A stretch of DNA of 63,143 bases from an uncultured Flavobacteriales bacterium (GTDB lineage: Bacteria; Bacteroidota; Bacteroidia; Flavobacteriales; Crocinitomicaceae): the NCBI GenBank assembly GCA_946479985.1, contig CAMLIF010000009.1, positions 1-63,143 on the forward strand. The letters are read 5' to 3'. The translations under genes and the position numbers were made by a program. Of the stretch, positions 53,784-61,658 are shown one piece after another; position 1 is the first letter of the stretch, and the number at the start of each line of letters is the position of its first letter. The notes beneath the pieces are model-generated. The model was not told where the DNA came from. It was given only the letters and a program-made list of their open reading frames with translations, and did not search any database.

Positions 53784-56135
53784 TTATAAGATCCTGAATT
53801 GCAGTTCCGAATTTCGGAGCATTAATCCCGCATTTTCCGGAACTTCTTCTTTTTGGTCTATAACCAATCGTGAAATGATGTAACTCAATGTCGATTCTGC
53901 TCCTTGGTTCAGGTTCACCTGGGTTTCTTCCAGACCATCGAAACAACCGCCAGTAGTGGGATTGTAGATAATCTGATTCAAATGATTATTTCCCAGGAAC
54001 CAGTCAAATGCAATTTTCAGTTTCTCGGCGTATTGCTGCTCACCAAACACACTGTTAAATCTATGCAGGGCAAGAATCGTATACGCAATATCTATTGGCT
54101 GTTCACCGAACGGTTCGGATTCTCCGCCTTTATGCAGCCAGCTTTTATTAGAAATAACTTTAATCTGGTGATTTTTGAAAAGCAGTGAGACTAAGAAATC
54201 AAAACTGGACTTTGCTATTTTTTTATATGATTCATAACCCTGGTCCTGCCAGGCACAAAGCATTGCTTCAGGCAAAACGGCATTGGCGTAAGTCATATAC
54301 GGTTCAAACCAAAGCCAGCCGTTTTCTGCTTCGGAACGATAAAATGATGATAACCGTTCAGCCAGCATTTGAATCAGGTTGGAAGTTGGAATTGACCGTT
54401 CATTAATATTACTGAAATAAAGGCCCTTAATCGCAAATGCAATTGCTCTGGGTGAATCCCAGGTGGTAATGTTTTGTTTTGCGAGGTCGAGTATATTTTG
54501 TGCCATTACTCCGAAATCTTTCGGAAGAAGATGTTCAATTGAAAGCAGATATCCTAATGCCCATATAGCTCTTCCATTTGAATCGGAAAGATTGATTTCT
54601 TTATTCTGTTCGGTAAACTGCTGTTCCGAATCTACGTAATTGAGAAAACTGCCATCCGGCTGCTGACAGAACTGAATGAACTTCAGATAGATCTTTATAT
54701 CGCTCAGTATTTTATGATCTCCCGTCCGTTCATAGTACATGCTCAGCGCAATGAGGGCTCTGGCATTATCGTCAAGGGTATACCCTGAGGTTATATCGGG
54801 TTCGTTCATTTGTGAAAACTGGATCATCCCCACTTCGGTAGTCATTTTCTTTACATGAGATAAATGGACGGGCGGAAGTGAATAAGATAGGTTTATTGAT
54901 TGGGGAATGTACCATCCGTTTGCCGCAATGTTTGATTCGGCACAAATCTGTTTGAATAATTTAGCATGTAAGATAGCCGAGTTTTCCCAGGATGTTGGGA
55001 CAATCTGCTGAAGCGTATTTGCTCTGAATTTTGCCCGTAAGTCTGAATCTCCCAATAATTTGTTGACTGCGTCTGACAGCCGCTCCGAATTCTTAAAGTC
55101 GACAATGATACCCGTTTCTTCATTGAGCGTGAGCGTTGCCTGCGGAATTGGCATAGATATAATAGGACAACCGCAGCTCATTGCATAAGCAAAAGTTCCG
55201 CTTACCGCCTGATGAGGGTCGAGTGAACTGAACAAATAAATATCAGTCAGCTGAAGATATTCCAGCAAATCCGGGAGTGGTAGGTATCTGTTAACAAAGA
55301 GAACGTTTTTTTCGACTCCCAGCTCTGCCACCCTCGCGGCTAATGAATTTCGATAGACTTCACCCTGTCGGGCAACAATTTCAGGATGTGTTTTTCCAAG
55401 AACCAGAAATACAACATCCGGATTTTCCGCACAGATTTTTGGTAAAGCTTCCAATGTATTCTCAATTCCTTTGCCGGAACTCAGTAGTCCGAAGGTTGAA
55501 AGCACTTTTTTTCCTTCCAGGCCGTATTTTTCTTTGAGAGAATCCTTGTTTTCATGCTGCACAAGATGTGTTCCATGCGGGATTACCGTTATTTTATGAG
55601 GAGCTGCTTCATAGTCGTCAAGAAGTATTTCTTCCGCATGTTTGGTCATTACAATAACCGAAGCACTTGCTGCGATCATGTTTCGTACGGCAACTCGTAT
55701 AGTTTCATCCGGAAGAGGAATAACCGTATGGAATACTATCGCAACCGGTTTGTCTAATGAAAACAAAAATTTCAGGAAAAGCTCATGATTCGGAAACAGA
55801 CCAAATTCGTGCTGGATCAGAACCATTGTGATGTCTTCCGAATCATTGATCATGTTCGAAAGATTAAAACATTGGAGCGAATCAGTCGGGTCTAATTGGT
55901 TTTTTACTTCATCGGAATAATTATAATCCATTCGTTTCGTTTGAAGTGCACAAACACGCAATGAGAATGATTCTTTGAATTTAGCCTGCAACGCTGTGAG
56001 TAAATCCTGTGAATAGGTTGCAATACCACACTCTCTTGGAGGATATGAGGTAATTAAAAGAACTTCTGGAGTTTTATGATTTTGTTTTTGCAGACGATAT
56101 GTCTTTCTGTTTGCTGCCTGGCGTGTATTTTTCAT
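53784..56135 (-). CDS. GT4 glycosyltransferase fused to a C-terminal alpha-helical toroid domain
   Basis: This is a 783-residue cytoplasmic protein. The N-terminal half (about 25-395) is a GT-B glycosyltransferase of family 4 type (LLITSYPPRECGIATYSQDL, LSTFGLLSSGKGIENTLEAL, SGTFAYAMSCGCPIIS). The C-terminal half (about 410-783) is alpha-helical with aromatic motifs (DDNARALIALSMYYERTGD, GRAIWALGYLL, SWLHKGGESEPFGEQPIDIA) resembling an (alpha/alpha)6 sugar-active fold. It overlaps the GH130 gene by 4 nt and thus forms an operon. It probably builds or remodels a mannose-containing glycan, but the substrate is inferred. Confidence 0.88.
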   Translation of the reverse strand: MKNTRQAANRKTYRLQKQNHKTPEVLLITSYPPRECGIATYSQDLLTALQAKFKESFSLRVCALQTKRMDYNYSDEVKNQLDPTDSLQCFNLSNMINDSEDITMVLIQHEFGLFPNHELFLKFLFSLDKPVAIVFHTVIPLPDETIRVAVRNMIAASASVIVMTKHAEEILLDDYEAAPHKITVIPHGTHLVQHENKDSLKEKYGLEGKKVLSTFGLLSSGKGIENTLEALPKICAENPDVVFLVLGKTHPEIVARQGEVYRNSLAARVAELGVEKNVLFVNRYLPLPDLLEYLQLTDIYLFSSLDPHQAVSGTFAYAMSCGCPIISMPIPQATLTLNEETGIIVDFKNSERLSDAVNKLLGDSDLRAKFRANTLQQIVPTSWENSAILHAKLFKQICAESNIAANGWYIPQSINLSYSLPPVHLSHVKKMTTEVGMIQFSQMNEPDITSGYTLDDNARALIALSMYYERTGDHKILSDIKIYLKFIQFCQQPDGSFLNYVDSEQQFTEQNKEINLSDSNGRAIWALGYLLSIEHLLPKDFGVMAQNILDLAKQNITTWDSPRAIAFAIKGLYFSNINERSIPTSNLIQMLAERLSSFYRSEAENGWLWFEPYMTYANAVLPEAMLCAWQDQGYESYKKIAKSSFDFLVSLLFKNHQIKVISNKSWLHKGGESEPFGEQPIDIAYTILALHRFNSVFGEQQYAEKLKIAFDWFLGNNHLNQIIYNPTTGGCFDGLEETQVNLNQGAESTLSYIISRLVIDQKEEVPENAGLMLRNSELQFRIL

Positions 56136-57172
56136 GTTTTTATGGTATTTGATGTGAGCTCGGATAACAGCATTGACAGACTTAAAGAAGCCATAGCGAT
56201 TTGTTCATCTGCTGCACCGTAATAAATTGTTAATGTGTCTTCAAACAATGAGGTTCCGCTCGGAAAACAAACATTGTTAACTTGTCCTTCTTCTTCCCAT
56301 CTGTTATCCGGTTCGAACAAAGGATAAGGTAAACGTGCAATTTCTTTCATAGGATTATTCAAATCAAGCAGAGCTGCACAAGCGGTATAAATGTTTCCTT
56401 TTCCCAATTCATACCGAACGCCGTGATAAATAATCAACCAGCCTGCCTCAGTTTCAATTGGCGGCGCACCACCGCCTATATGAACGATTTCATGTTTGAA
56501 TTTTGGTTTTAATACGGTGTGTTCTTCCAGATAATACAGATAATTGTCCCAGAACTCTATTGTTAGATCACTCAAATCCTGAAAAACAACTAACTGAATA
56601 TCGGGCTTGATCCGATGCATTAAATAAAGTTTACCATTAATTCTCCGGGGAAAGAATATAACATCTTTGTCCCATAGGAAATTGGATCTGCAAATTGATG
56701 TATGAGGAATAATGTTCCTGTAATAGGGCGAGTACCGATCATCCATACCTTCTCTTGAATAGATGATCTCTTCAAATTGATTGTATGATATGCGTGGAAC
56801 GATAATGTCATGTTTTTCAAAAGTCACCATATCCTTTGAAGTAGCGAGTGCTCCAAGGGCATTCACTCCGTCATAAGCAGTATATGTGAGGTAAAAGAGA
56901 TCGTCAATTTTAACAATTCGCGGATCCTCAACTCCATGCGTTTCATAGACATACTCCGGAATAATAATAGGTTCTGTATTGCGCTGTTCAATTTCCTGTC
57001 TTTCATTTAGCCTGCAATACCCTATGCTAGAAAAGTTTCCGTAGCTAACAGCTCTGTAGAAAAGATGTATCGTATTGCCGTCCTGATAAACACATGGATT
57101 GCAAACGGCTTCGTTCTCAAAACTCAAATTCGTCTTGCTTAACAGGATCCCTTTTTTATCAATTGCTATCAT
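56132..57172 (-). CDS. GH130-family glycoside phosphorylase/hydrolase
   Basis: This is a 346-residue five-bladed propeller protein acting on beta-mannosides in characterised relatives. SFENEAVCNPCVYQDGNTIHLFYRAV, the catalytic-region THGVEDPRIVKIDD and the HIGGGAPPIETEAGWLIIYH motif are GH130 hallmarks. ATG 57172 is chosen: the frame is open further to a TTG at 57247, but that TTG lies inside a TGCAA-N16-TGTAA box, and 57172 sits at the spacing shared by the other box genes. It is coupled to the downstream GT4 gene. Confidence 0.9.
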   Translation of the reverse strand: MIAIDKKGILLSKTNLSFENEAVCNPCVYQDGNTIHLFYRAVSYGNFSSIGYCRLNERQEIEQRNTEPIIIPEYVYETHGVEDPRIVKIDDLFYLTYTAYDGVNALGALATSKDMVTFEKHDIIVPRISYNQFEEIIYSREGMDDRYSPYYRNIIPHTSICRSNFLWDKDVIFFPRRINGKLYLMHRIKPDIQLVVFQDLSDLTIEFWDNYLYYLEEHTVLKPKFKHEIVHIGGGAPPIETEAGWLIIYHGVRYELGKGNIYTACAALLDLNNPMKEIARLPYPLFEPDNRWEEEGQVNNVCFPSGTSLFEDTLTIYYGAADEQIAMASLSLSMLLSELTSNTIKT

Positions 57173-57239
57173 GGTTTGCTTTTCTGAAACCGGGAAAAAT
57201 CCGGTGATGTAAATATCGTTGTTCCCCACTGAGAGAGCA

Positions 57240-57265
57240 TTACACAACTTTTTATGGGATTTGCA
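57240..57265 (-). promoter_or_regulatory. TGCAA-N16-TGTAA box upstream of GH130-GT4 operon
   Basis: Read leftward, TGCAA (57265-57261) and TGTAA (57244-57240) are 21 bp apart. AAAAAGTTGTGTAA before the gene equals the sequence upstream of lipoprotein gene 2. The distance to the ATG (about 72 nt) matches the other boxes. Confidence 0.66.
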
Positions 57266-57433
57266 TAATCCTCACATTGCGAATGATTTGGTTGTATTGA
57301 ATACAAAAGCTGTATTGTTGGAGAATTATGATCATCTTTGATCAGATACATCGGCATTTCTTCACTTATTCAAGGGGTGCCAGGTTTAGAAACTATTCTC
57401 TCCCGATTTAGAATTTCATTAATTTGATTCAAT

Positions 57434-57994
57434 ATGATTTTGTACGTGAAGTATATGGTAAGTTTACGTTGCAAACTTTTAGTTAAAGATGAGTTGAAAG
57501 CAATGGGGCTTCATTTTGTTTTGGTAGATCTCGGAGTGTTGGAAATTCTCGAAGATATTACGGCTGAGCAGCGGCAGGAACTGGAATTACGTCTTCGATT
57601 GTCTGGTCTTCAGCTTATGGATGATAAAAAAAGTATCATCATTGAAAAGATCAAGAATGCCATTATTGAGATGATTCATTATTCTGATGAAGTGCCGCGG
57701 GTGAACTACTCTGACTATATTAGTGATAAATTGAAATATGATTATACGTATTTATCAAACATATTCTCTGAAGTAAAGGGGATAACGATTCAGCAGTTTA
57801 TCATCATGCACAAAATAGAACGTGTCAAAGAGTTACTGTTGTATGATGAATTGAATTTGACTGAAATTTCATACAAGCTTCACTACAGCAGTGTTGCGCA
57901 TCTTTCTAATCAATTCAAGAAAGTTACAGGACATTCTCCGTCATTTTATAAGAAATTGAAGGAGAAAAGATTTCAGAATTTGGAGAACCTGTGA
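57434..57994 (+). CDS. Small AraC-family transcriptional regulator (paralog 3)
   Basis: This is a 186-residue regulator (MILYVKYMVSLRC, with Cys13 conserved) with a C-terminal double helix-turn-helix (ISYKLHYSSVAHLSNQFKKV). It is nearly identical in layout to the protein at 39788. It is divergent from the GH130-GT4 operon and directly upstream of the CsbD-like gene, both of which have TGYAA-N16-TGTAA boxes. Proximity makes it a candidate regulator of them. Confidence 0.9.
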   Translation: MILYVKYMVSLRCKLLVKDELKAMGLHFVLVDLGVLEILEDITAEQRQELELRLRLSGLQLMDDKKSIIIEKIKNAIIEMIHYSDEVPRVNYSDYISDKLKYDYTYLSNIFSEVKGITIQQFIIMHKIERVKELLLYDELNLTEISYKLHYSSVAHLSNQFKKVTGHSPSFYKKLKEKRFQNLENL

Positions 57995-57998
57995 TATT

Positions 57999-58024
57999 TG
58001 CAATATTGCATTCTTTCATTGTAA
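57999..58024 (+). promoter_or_regulatory. TGCAA-N16-TGTAA box upstream of CsbD-like gene
   Basis: TGCAA at 57999-58003 and TGTAA at 58020-58024 are 21 bp apart, and the second lies 69 nt before ATG 58089. Confidence 0.62.
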
Positions 58025-58088
58025 AGCATACGGTTTCGGAATAGAAGAACTTTGTTTTAGAGATTTTAATACTTAAAAACAAGTGATT

Positions 58089-58367
58089 ATGGAAAGCAGT
58101 CAAAACCCGAATTTCAATTTCACAGTAGGTGCTAATTGGAATCAGCAAAAAGAAAAACTGAAAGAACAATATCCTCAGTTGACGGATGCGGATCTTCAGT
58201 TTGAACAAGGTCAGGAGCATGAATTGTTCTCAAATCTTGAAAGAAAATTAGGCAAGAACCCGGAGGAAATCAATCGTATTTTTAATCAGTTGAATTCTCA
58301 GAACCCATCTGACTTCCGTTCAAATGAGAATCCGGGTGACGGATCTGAAACATCTTCTTTATTCTGA
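58089..58367 (+). CDS. CsbD-like general stress protein
   Basis: This is a 92-residue protein. NWNQQKEKLKEQYPQLTDAD followed by LQFEQGQEHELFSNLERKLGK and NPEEINRIF follows the CsbD pattern (N-W-x-Q-x-K-G-K-L-K, DLxYxEGKEDELLGRL). A frame from GTG 58083 exists, but ATG 58089 is preferred. The C-terminus is disordered and Asn/Ser-rich. CsbD proteins are sigma-B or osmotic stress-induced elsewhere. Confidence 0.75.
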   Translation: MESSQNPNFNFTVGANWNQQKEKLKEQYPQLTDADLQFEQGQEHELFSNLERKLGKNPEEINRIFNQLNSQNPSDFRSNENPGDGSETSSLF

Positions 58368-58511
58368 TCTGAAAATCAGTGAATTATGCAATAGTATTCA
58401 AGGATTGTATAACAGAATCAGGACAAATGTTTTAGTGCTTTGTGTTTAAACAGTAATCAAATTCTGATTTTACGGTAAAGGGAATTCAGATTTTATAATA
58501 TCAAAGCACTC

Positions 58512-58634
58512 ATGTCGAAACAGAAAAAAGGAAAAGAAACCAGTGATAAAAAAGTGTCGCTGAGTACATTGAAAGAAAAAAGAGCTGCTAAGGCAGAAAA
58601 GCGAAAAGACAAGATGACCGGAGGAAATGAATAA
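58512..58634 (+). CDS. 40-residue lysine-rich small protein
   Basis: ATG 58512 opens MSKQKKGKETSDKKVSLSTL, followed by KEKRAAKAEKRKDKMTGGNE. It is strongly basic, helix-prone in its second half and similar in style to the 45-residue protein at 18608. A terminator lies about 77 nt downstream. The function is unknown; a nucleic-acid-associated role is only an inference from charge. Confidence 0.65.
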   Translation: MSKQKKGKETSDKKVSLSTLKEKRAAKAEKRKDKMTGGNE

Positions 58635-58965
58635 AAATTCCGTTCCCGGAAACAGTTCATTTTAGTAATACGAAGTTAGTTTATATTGGTTGGTTGATAA
58701 TTAAAATGGAAAGAGCGTCCTTCTAATAAATTAAGAAGGACCTCTTTTTTTTAATATCTTATAAACAGGGCTGATCAGAATCTTCTGATTACACTGATGA
58801 AATTGAAAAAGCGTTAACAATTTTTAGTTGTTTAAAAAGCATAAAAACTACAGAGCTTAGGGATAATTTTCGTAAATTCTCCACTCAAGCTGGTTGGCAA
58901 CAGAATCAGAATCTGGAGTTATTTAAAACCGGAAAAACGAATACTAACTTTTTAATATACGGATT
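58635..58965. other. Intergenic region
   Basis: Apart from the terminator at 58711-58753, I see no gene, repeat or recognised binding site. The sequence is AT-rich and must contain the promoter of the gene at 58966. Confidence 0.3.
58711..58753 (+). terminator. Terminator after the 40-residue basic protein gene
   Basis: AAAGAGCGTCCTTCT (58711-58725) pairs with AGAAGGACCTCTTT (58735-58748), with one bulged base and a T-run. Confidence 0.75.
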
Positions 58966-59406
58966 ATGGAATCGAAGACAGGCAAAGTGAAGAAAACTTT
59001 AGACAATGTAAAGAAAACATTGGATGACGTAGTAGAAACAACAGATAATGTAGATACAGCAAAGATTCAAAAAACTGTAGACAACGTGAAAAAAACATTA
59101 GGGAGTGCCAAGAAAACTTTTGACAAAGCGAAAGCAGGAAAAGGTAAACAGGCTATGGAAGGTGTGAAAAAGACACTCGGCAATGCGAAAAAAACAATTG
59201 ATGCTGTAAAAGAAGCTCCGGATAGTAAAAAGAAAATTGTCGGAGCTTTGGTAGCAGGAGTAGCAATTGGTACCGCAGTTGGCATGAAAATAACTCCCGA
59301 ACAATTGGAAGAAACTAAAAAGAAAATCAAAAAGAAAGTACAATCGCTCGCAAGTGATTTGACTAAAAAAGTAGATTCGTTAGGTCAGGCAATTAACAAT
59401 ATGTAA
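58966..59406 (+). CDS. LEA-like YtxH protein with (V)KKTL repeats
   Basis: This is a 146-residue, very Lys-rich protein. Residues 1-85 repeat the helix-forming unit V-K-K-T-(L/F)-(D/G) at least six times (TLDNVKKTLDDVVETTDNVD, ending NAKKTIDAVKEA), like late-embryogenesis-abundant repeats. A glycine-rich hydrophobic segment (VGALVAGVAIGTAVGM) and a Lys-rich tail follow, as in YtxH. It is probably membrane-tethered and protects against desiccation or osmotic stress (inference). Confidence 0.75.
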   Translation: MESKTGKVKKTLDNVKKTLDDVVETTDNVDTAKIQKTVDNVKKTLGSAKKTFDKAKAGKGKQAMEGVKKTLGNAKKTIDAVKEAPDSKKKIVGALVAGVAIGTAVGMKITPEQLEETKKKIKKKVQSLASDLTKKVDSLGQAINNM

Positions 59407-59442
59407 CCAGATTCTTTTCAACGTGTCAACGTGAAACGATTT

Positions 59443-59481
59443 AAAAAGAAATCCTCCTCATTTTAGGGAGGATTTCTTTTT
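59443..59481 (+). terminator. Terminator of the YtxH-like gene
   Basis: AAAAAGAAATCCTCC (59443-59457) pairs perfectly with GGAGGATTTCTTTTT (59467-59481). Confidence 0.85.
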
Positions 59482-59664
59482 AAATAAAGTTTATCATCGG
59501 TCTCTTTTTTTAATCCATACGTTGATCGGTTCTCTCAGCTTCAGCGTGTCAGCGGTGCACTTATTTTTTCTGTTTATGACCTGAATCATCCTACTGATGA
59601 CATCTATTAAACTAAGTTTTTAAAAGAAAGGATATATTTGCCGCGTTCACTACAAATTACGTTT

Positions 59665-61515
59665 ATGAAGAATTTATCTATTATTACTTTTTTAATTCTG
59701 GGATTTAACTTTTTGTCTCAGGCTCAATGTACTGTGAGCATCAGTGCAACGGATTCAATTGTTTGTGGAGGTGATTCCCCGGTTCTTACTGCAACTGCCA
59801 TTGGTCCGGACAATCAGCTACAAGCTTCAAATACTGCCGGTAATAATCATCGTGGAAATATGTTTGATATTACAGCAACCAATAGTGTTACGATCCTTTC
59901 TTTTGATGCATCCCCAATGGGAAATACAATCATTGAGATCTATTACAAAGCCGGAACCTGGGATGGTTTTGCAAATACTCCCTCGGCATGGACATTGATC
60001 GGTTCTGCTCCCGTTATCTATACCGGAGGTTTTGTACCTGTTGCGGTACCTGTAAATATCACTATTCCTGCCGGCCAGACTTACGCATTTTACGTAACTT
60101 CAAATACTTCGGCTGTTAGTTTGAATTATTCGAATGGAACAGCAGTAGGGAATACATATTCCAGTGATGCGAACATAACTTTTAAAGAAGGTGGTGGTTT
60201 GGAATATCCGTTTACTCAAAATACGGCAGCGGTTTACCAACCTCGCGTTTGGAACGGAAATATACATTATGCTATTGCCGATTTACCAACAACTTATACA
60301 TGGGGAGGTGGCGAAACCGCAAATACGATTTCACCAACGATTAGTGCTACTGCCGAATTCACTGTTCAGTCGAATATTTCCGGATGTCCGGTAATGAATG
60401 ATACTTTATCGATTATAGCTTCGCTGCCAAGTGTTGTTGCCGGATCAGATCTTGCGATTTGTGCCGGGGACAGTGTTTTATTATTCGGTTCAGGTACAGA
60501 AAGCTACATGTGGGATAATTCAGTTATTGATAGCATTGCCTTTGTTCCAAATACTTCGGCTAACTATATTGTTACAGGAATTGATTCTGTCGGATGTACT
60601 ATTCAGGATACAGTGTTCGTTGATGTATTGCCTTTACCTCAGGTTTCCGGCGGTAGTGACAGAACAATCTGTTTTGGTGATGCGCTTGTGTTTGAAGGAC
60701 AAGGTGCCGATTCCTATAACTGGGATAACGGAATTGTAGACGGAGTTCAGGTTACACCTTCAAGTGGCTTTACGGCTGTTGTTACCGGTCTTGGTGCAAA
60801 TGGTTGTTCGGCAACAGATACTATAGAGGTGACGGTTAACACACTTCCTACAGTAGATGCCGGTATTGACGAAACAATTTGTTCAGAAGTGCCTTACACA
60901 TTGAATGGTTCAGGAGCTATTACTTATTCCTGGAACAATAATGTAACGGATGGAGATTCTTTTATTCCTGTTAACGGAGGCAACTACATAGTAGAAGGAA
61001 CAGATGTGAATGGCTGTATGGATACAGATACTGTTGTTTTAACATTATTACAGGTTTCTCCAACTGTAAGCTTAATTAATTTTGGTATTCAAGCGAATCA
61101 AACAGGGGTAACTTACCAATGGATCAATTGTGCAAATAATCAGATTATTTCAGGAGCAACAAATCAGCTTTATACTCCAACACAAACGGGTAATTATGCT
61201 GTTATTATATCTAACGGAATGTGTTCAGACACATCGGTTTGTGCTGCGTGGAGTACAGCTGGCATTTCAGAAAGCATTTTCGCAGGTTCCATTTCGGTAT
61301 ATCCAAATCCGAGTAATGGTCAATTCACAGTTACCGGGACTTCAAACTCCAGTATTGAAATTACTGACGTGAATGGAAGATTGGTAAAACAATTGATCGC
61401 TTCTTCAACTGAAACAGAAATCAACTTGTTGGCCGAAGAGAGTGGTGTTTACTTCATTAAAATAAATAAAGGCGGAGAGATAGCTGTGAAAAGAATTATT
61501 GTTCAAAGCAAATAA
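59665..61515 (+). CDS. T9SS-secreted surface protein with Ig/PKD-like repeats
   Basis: This is a 616-residue protein. ATG 59665 begins the signal peptide (MKNLSIITFLILGFNFLSQA); the frame is open earlier (59638), but those codons do not fit. Residues about 25-205 are a jelly-roll-like domain with weak similarity to carbohydrate-binding modules. Then four or five Ig-like units follow (DLAICAGDSVLLFGSGTE, DRTICFGDALVFEGQGAD, DETICSEVPYTLNGSG). The last 80 residues (YPNPSNGQFTVTGTS) are a T9SS sorting domain. The role is surface or matrix. Confidence 0.87.
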   Translation: MKNLSIITFLILGFNFLSQAQCTVSISATDSIVCGGDSPVLTATAIGPDNQLQASNTAGNNHRGNMFDITATNSVTILSFDASPMGNTIIEIYYKAGTWDGFANTPSAWTLIGSAPVIYTGGFVPVAVPVNITIPAGQTYAFYVTSNTSAVSLNYSNGTAVGNTYSSDANITFKEGGGLEYPFTQNTAAVYQPRVWNGNIHYAIADLPTTYTWGGGETANTISPTISATAEFTVQSNISGCPVMNDTLSIIASLPSVVAGSDLAICAGDSVLLFGSGTESYMWDNSVIDSIAFVPNTSANYIVTGIDSVGCTIQDTVFVDVLPLPQVSGGSDRTICFGDALVFEGQGADSYNWDNGIVDGVQVTPSSGFTAVVTGLGANGCSATDTIEVTVNTLPTVDAGIDETICSEVPYTLNGSGAITYSWNNNVTDGDSFIPVNGGNYIVEGTDVNGCMDTDTVVLTLLQVSPTVSLINFGIQANQTGVTYQWINCANNQIISGATNQLYTPTQTGNYAVIISNGMCSDTSVCAAWSTAGISESIFAGSISVYPNPSNGQFTVTGTSNSSIEITDVNGRLVKQLIASSTETEINLLAEESGVYFIKINKGGEIAVKRIIVQSK

Positions 61516-61551
61516 CGATTTCAAGTTTCCGAAAGGAACTTTTAACGGCAG

Positions 61552-61588
61552 AAGTCATAATTACCTTTGTGTGATTATGGCTTTTTTT
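61552..61588 (+). terminator. Terminator of the T9SS protein gene
   Basis: AAGTCATAAT (61552-61561) pairs with ATTATGGCTT (61574-61583), with a T-run. Confidence 0.7.
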
Positions 61589-61658
61589 GTCTGCAAGATA
61601 TGGAAAGATATAAATAAAGTATCGGATAGCTTTTTTATTCCGTAAAACGATATTATAT

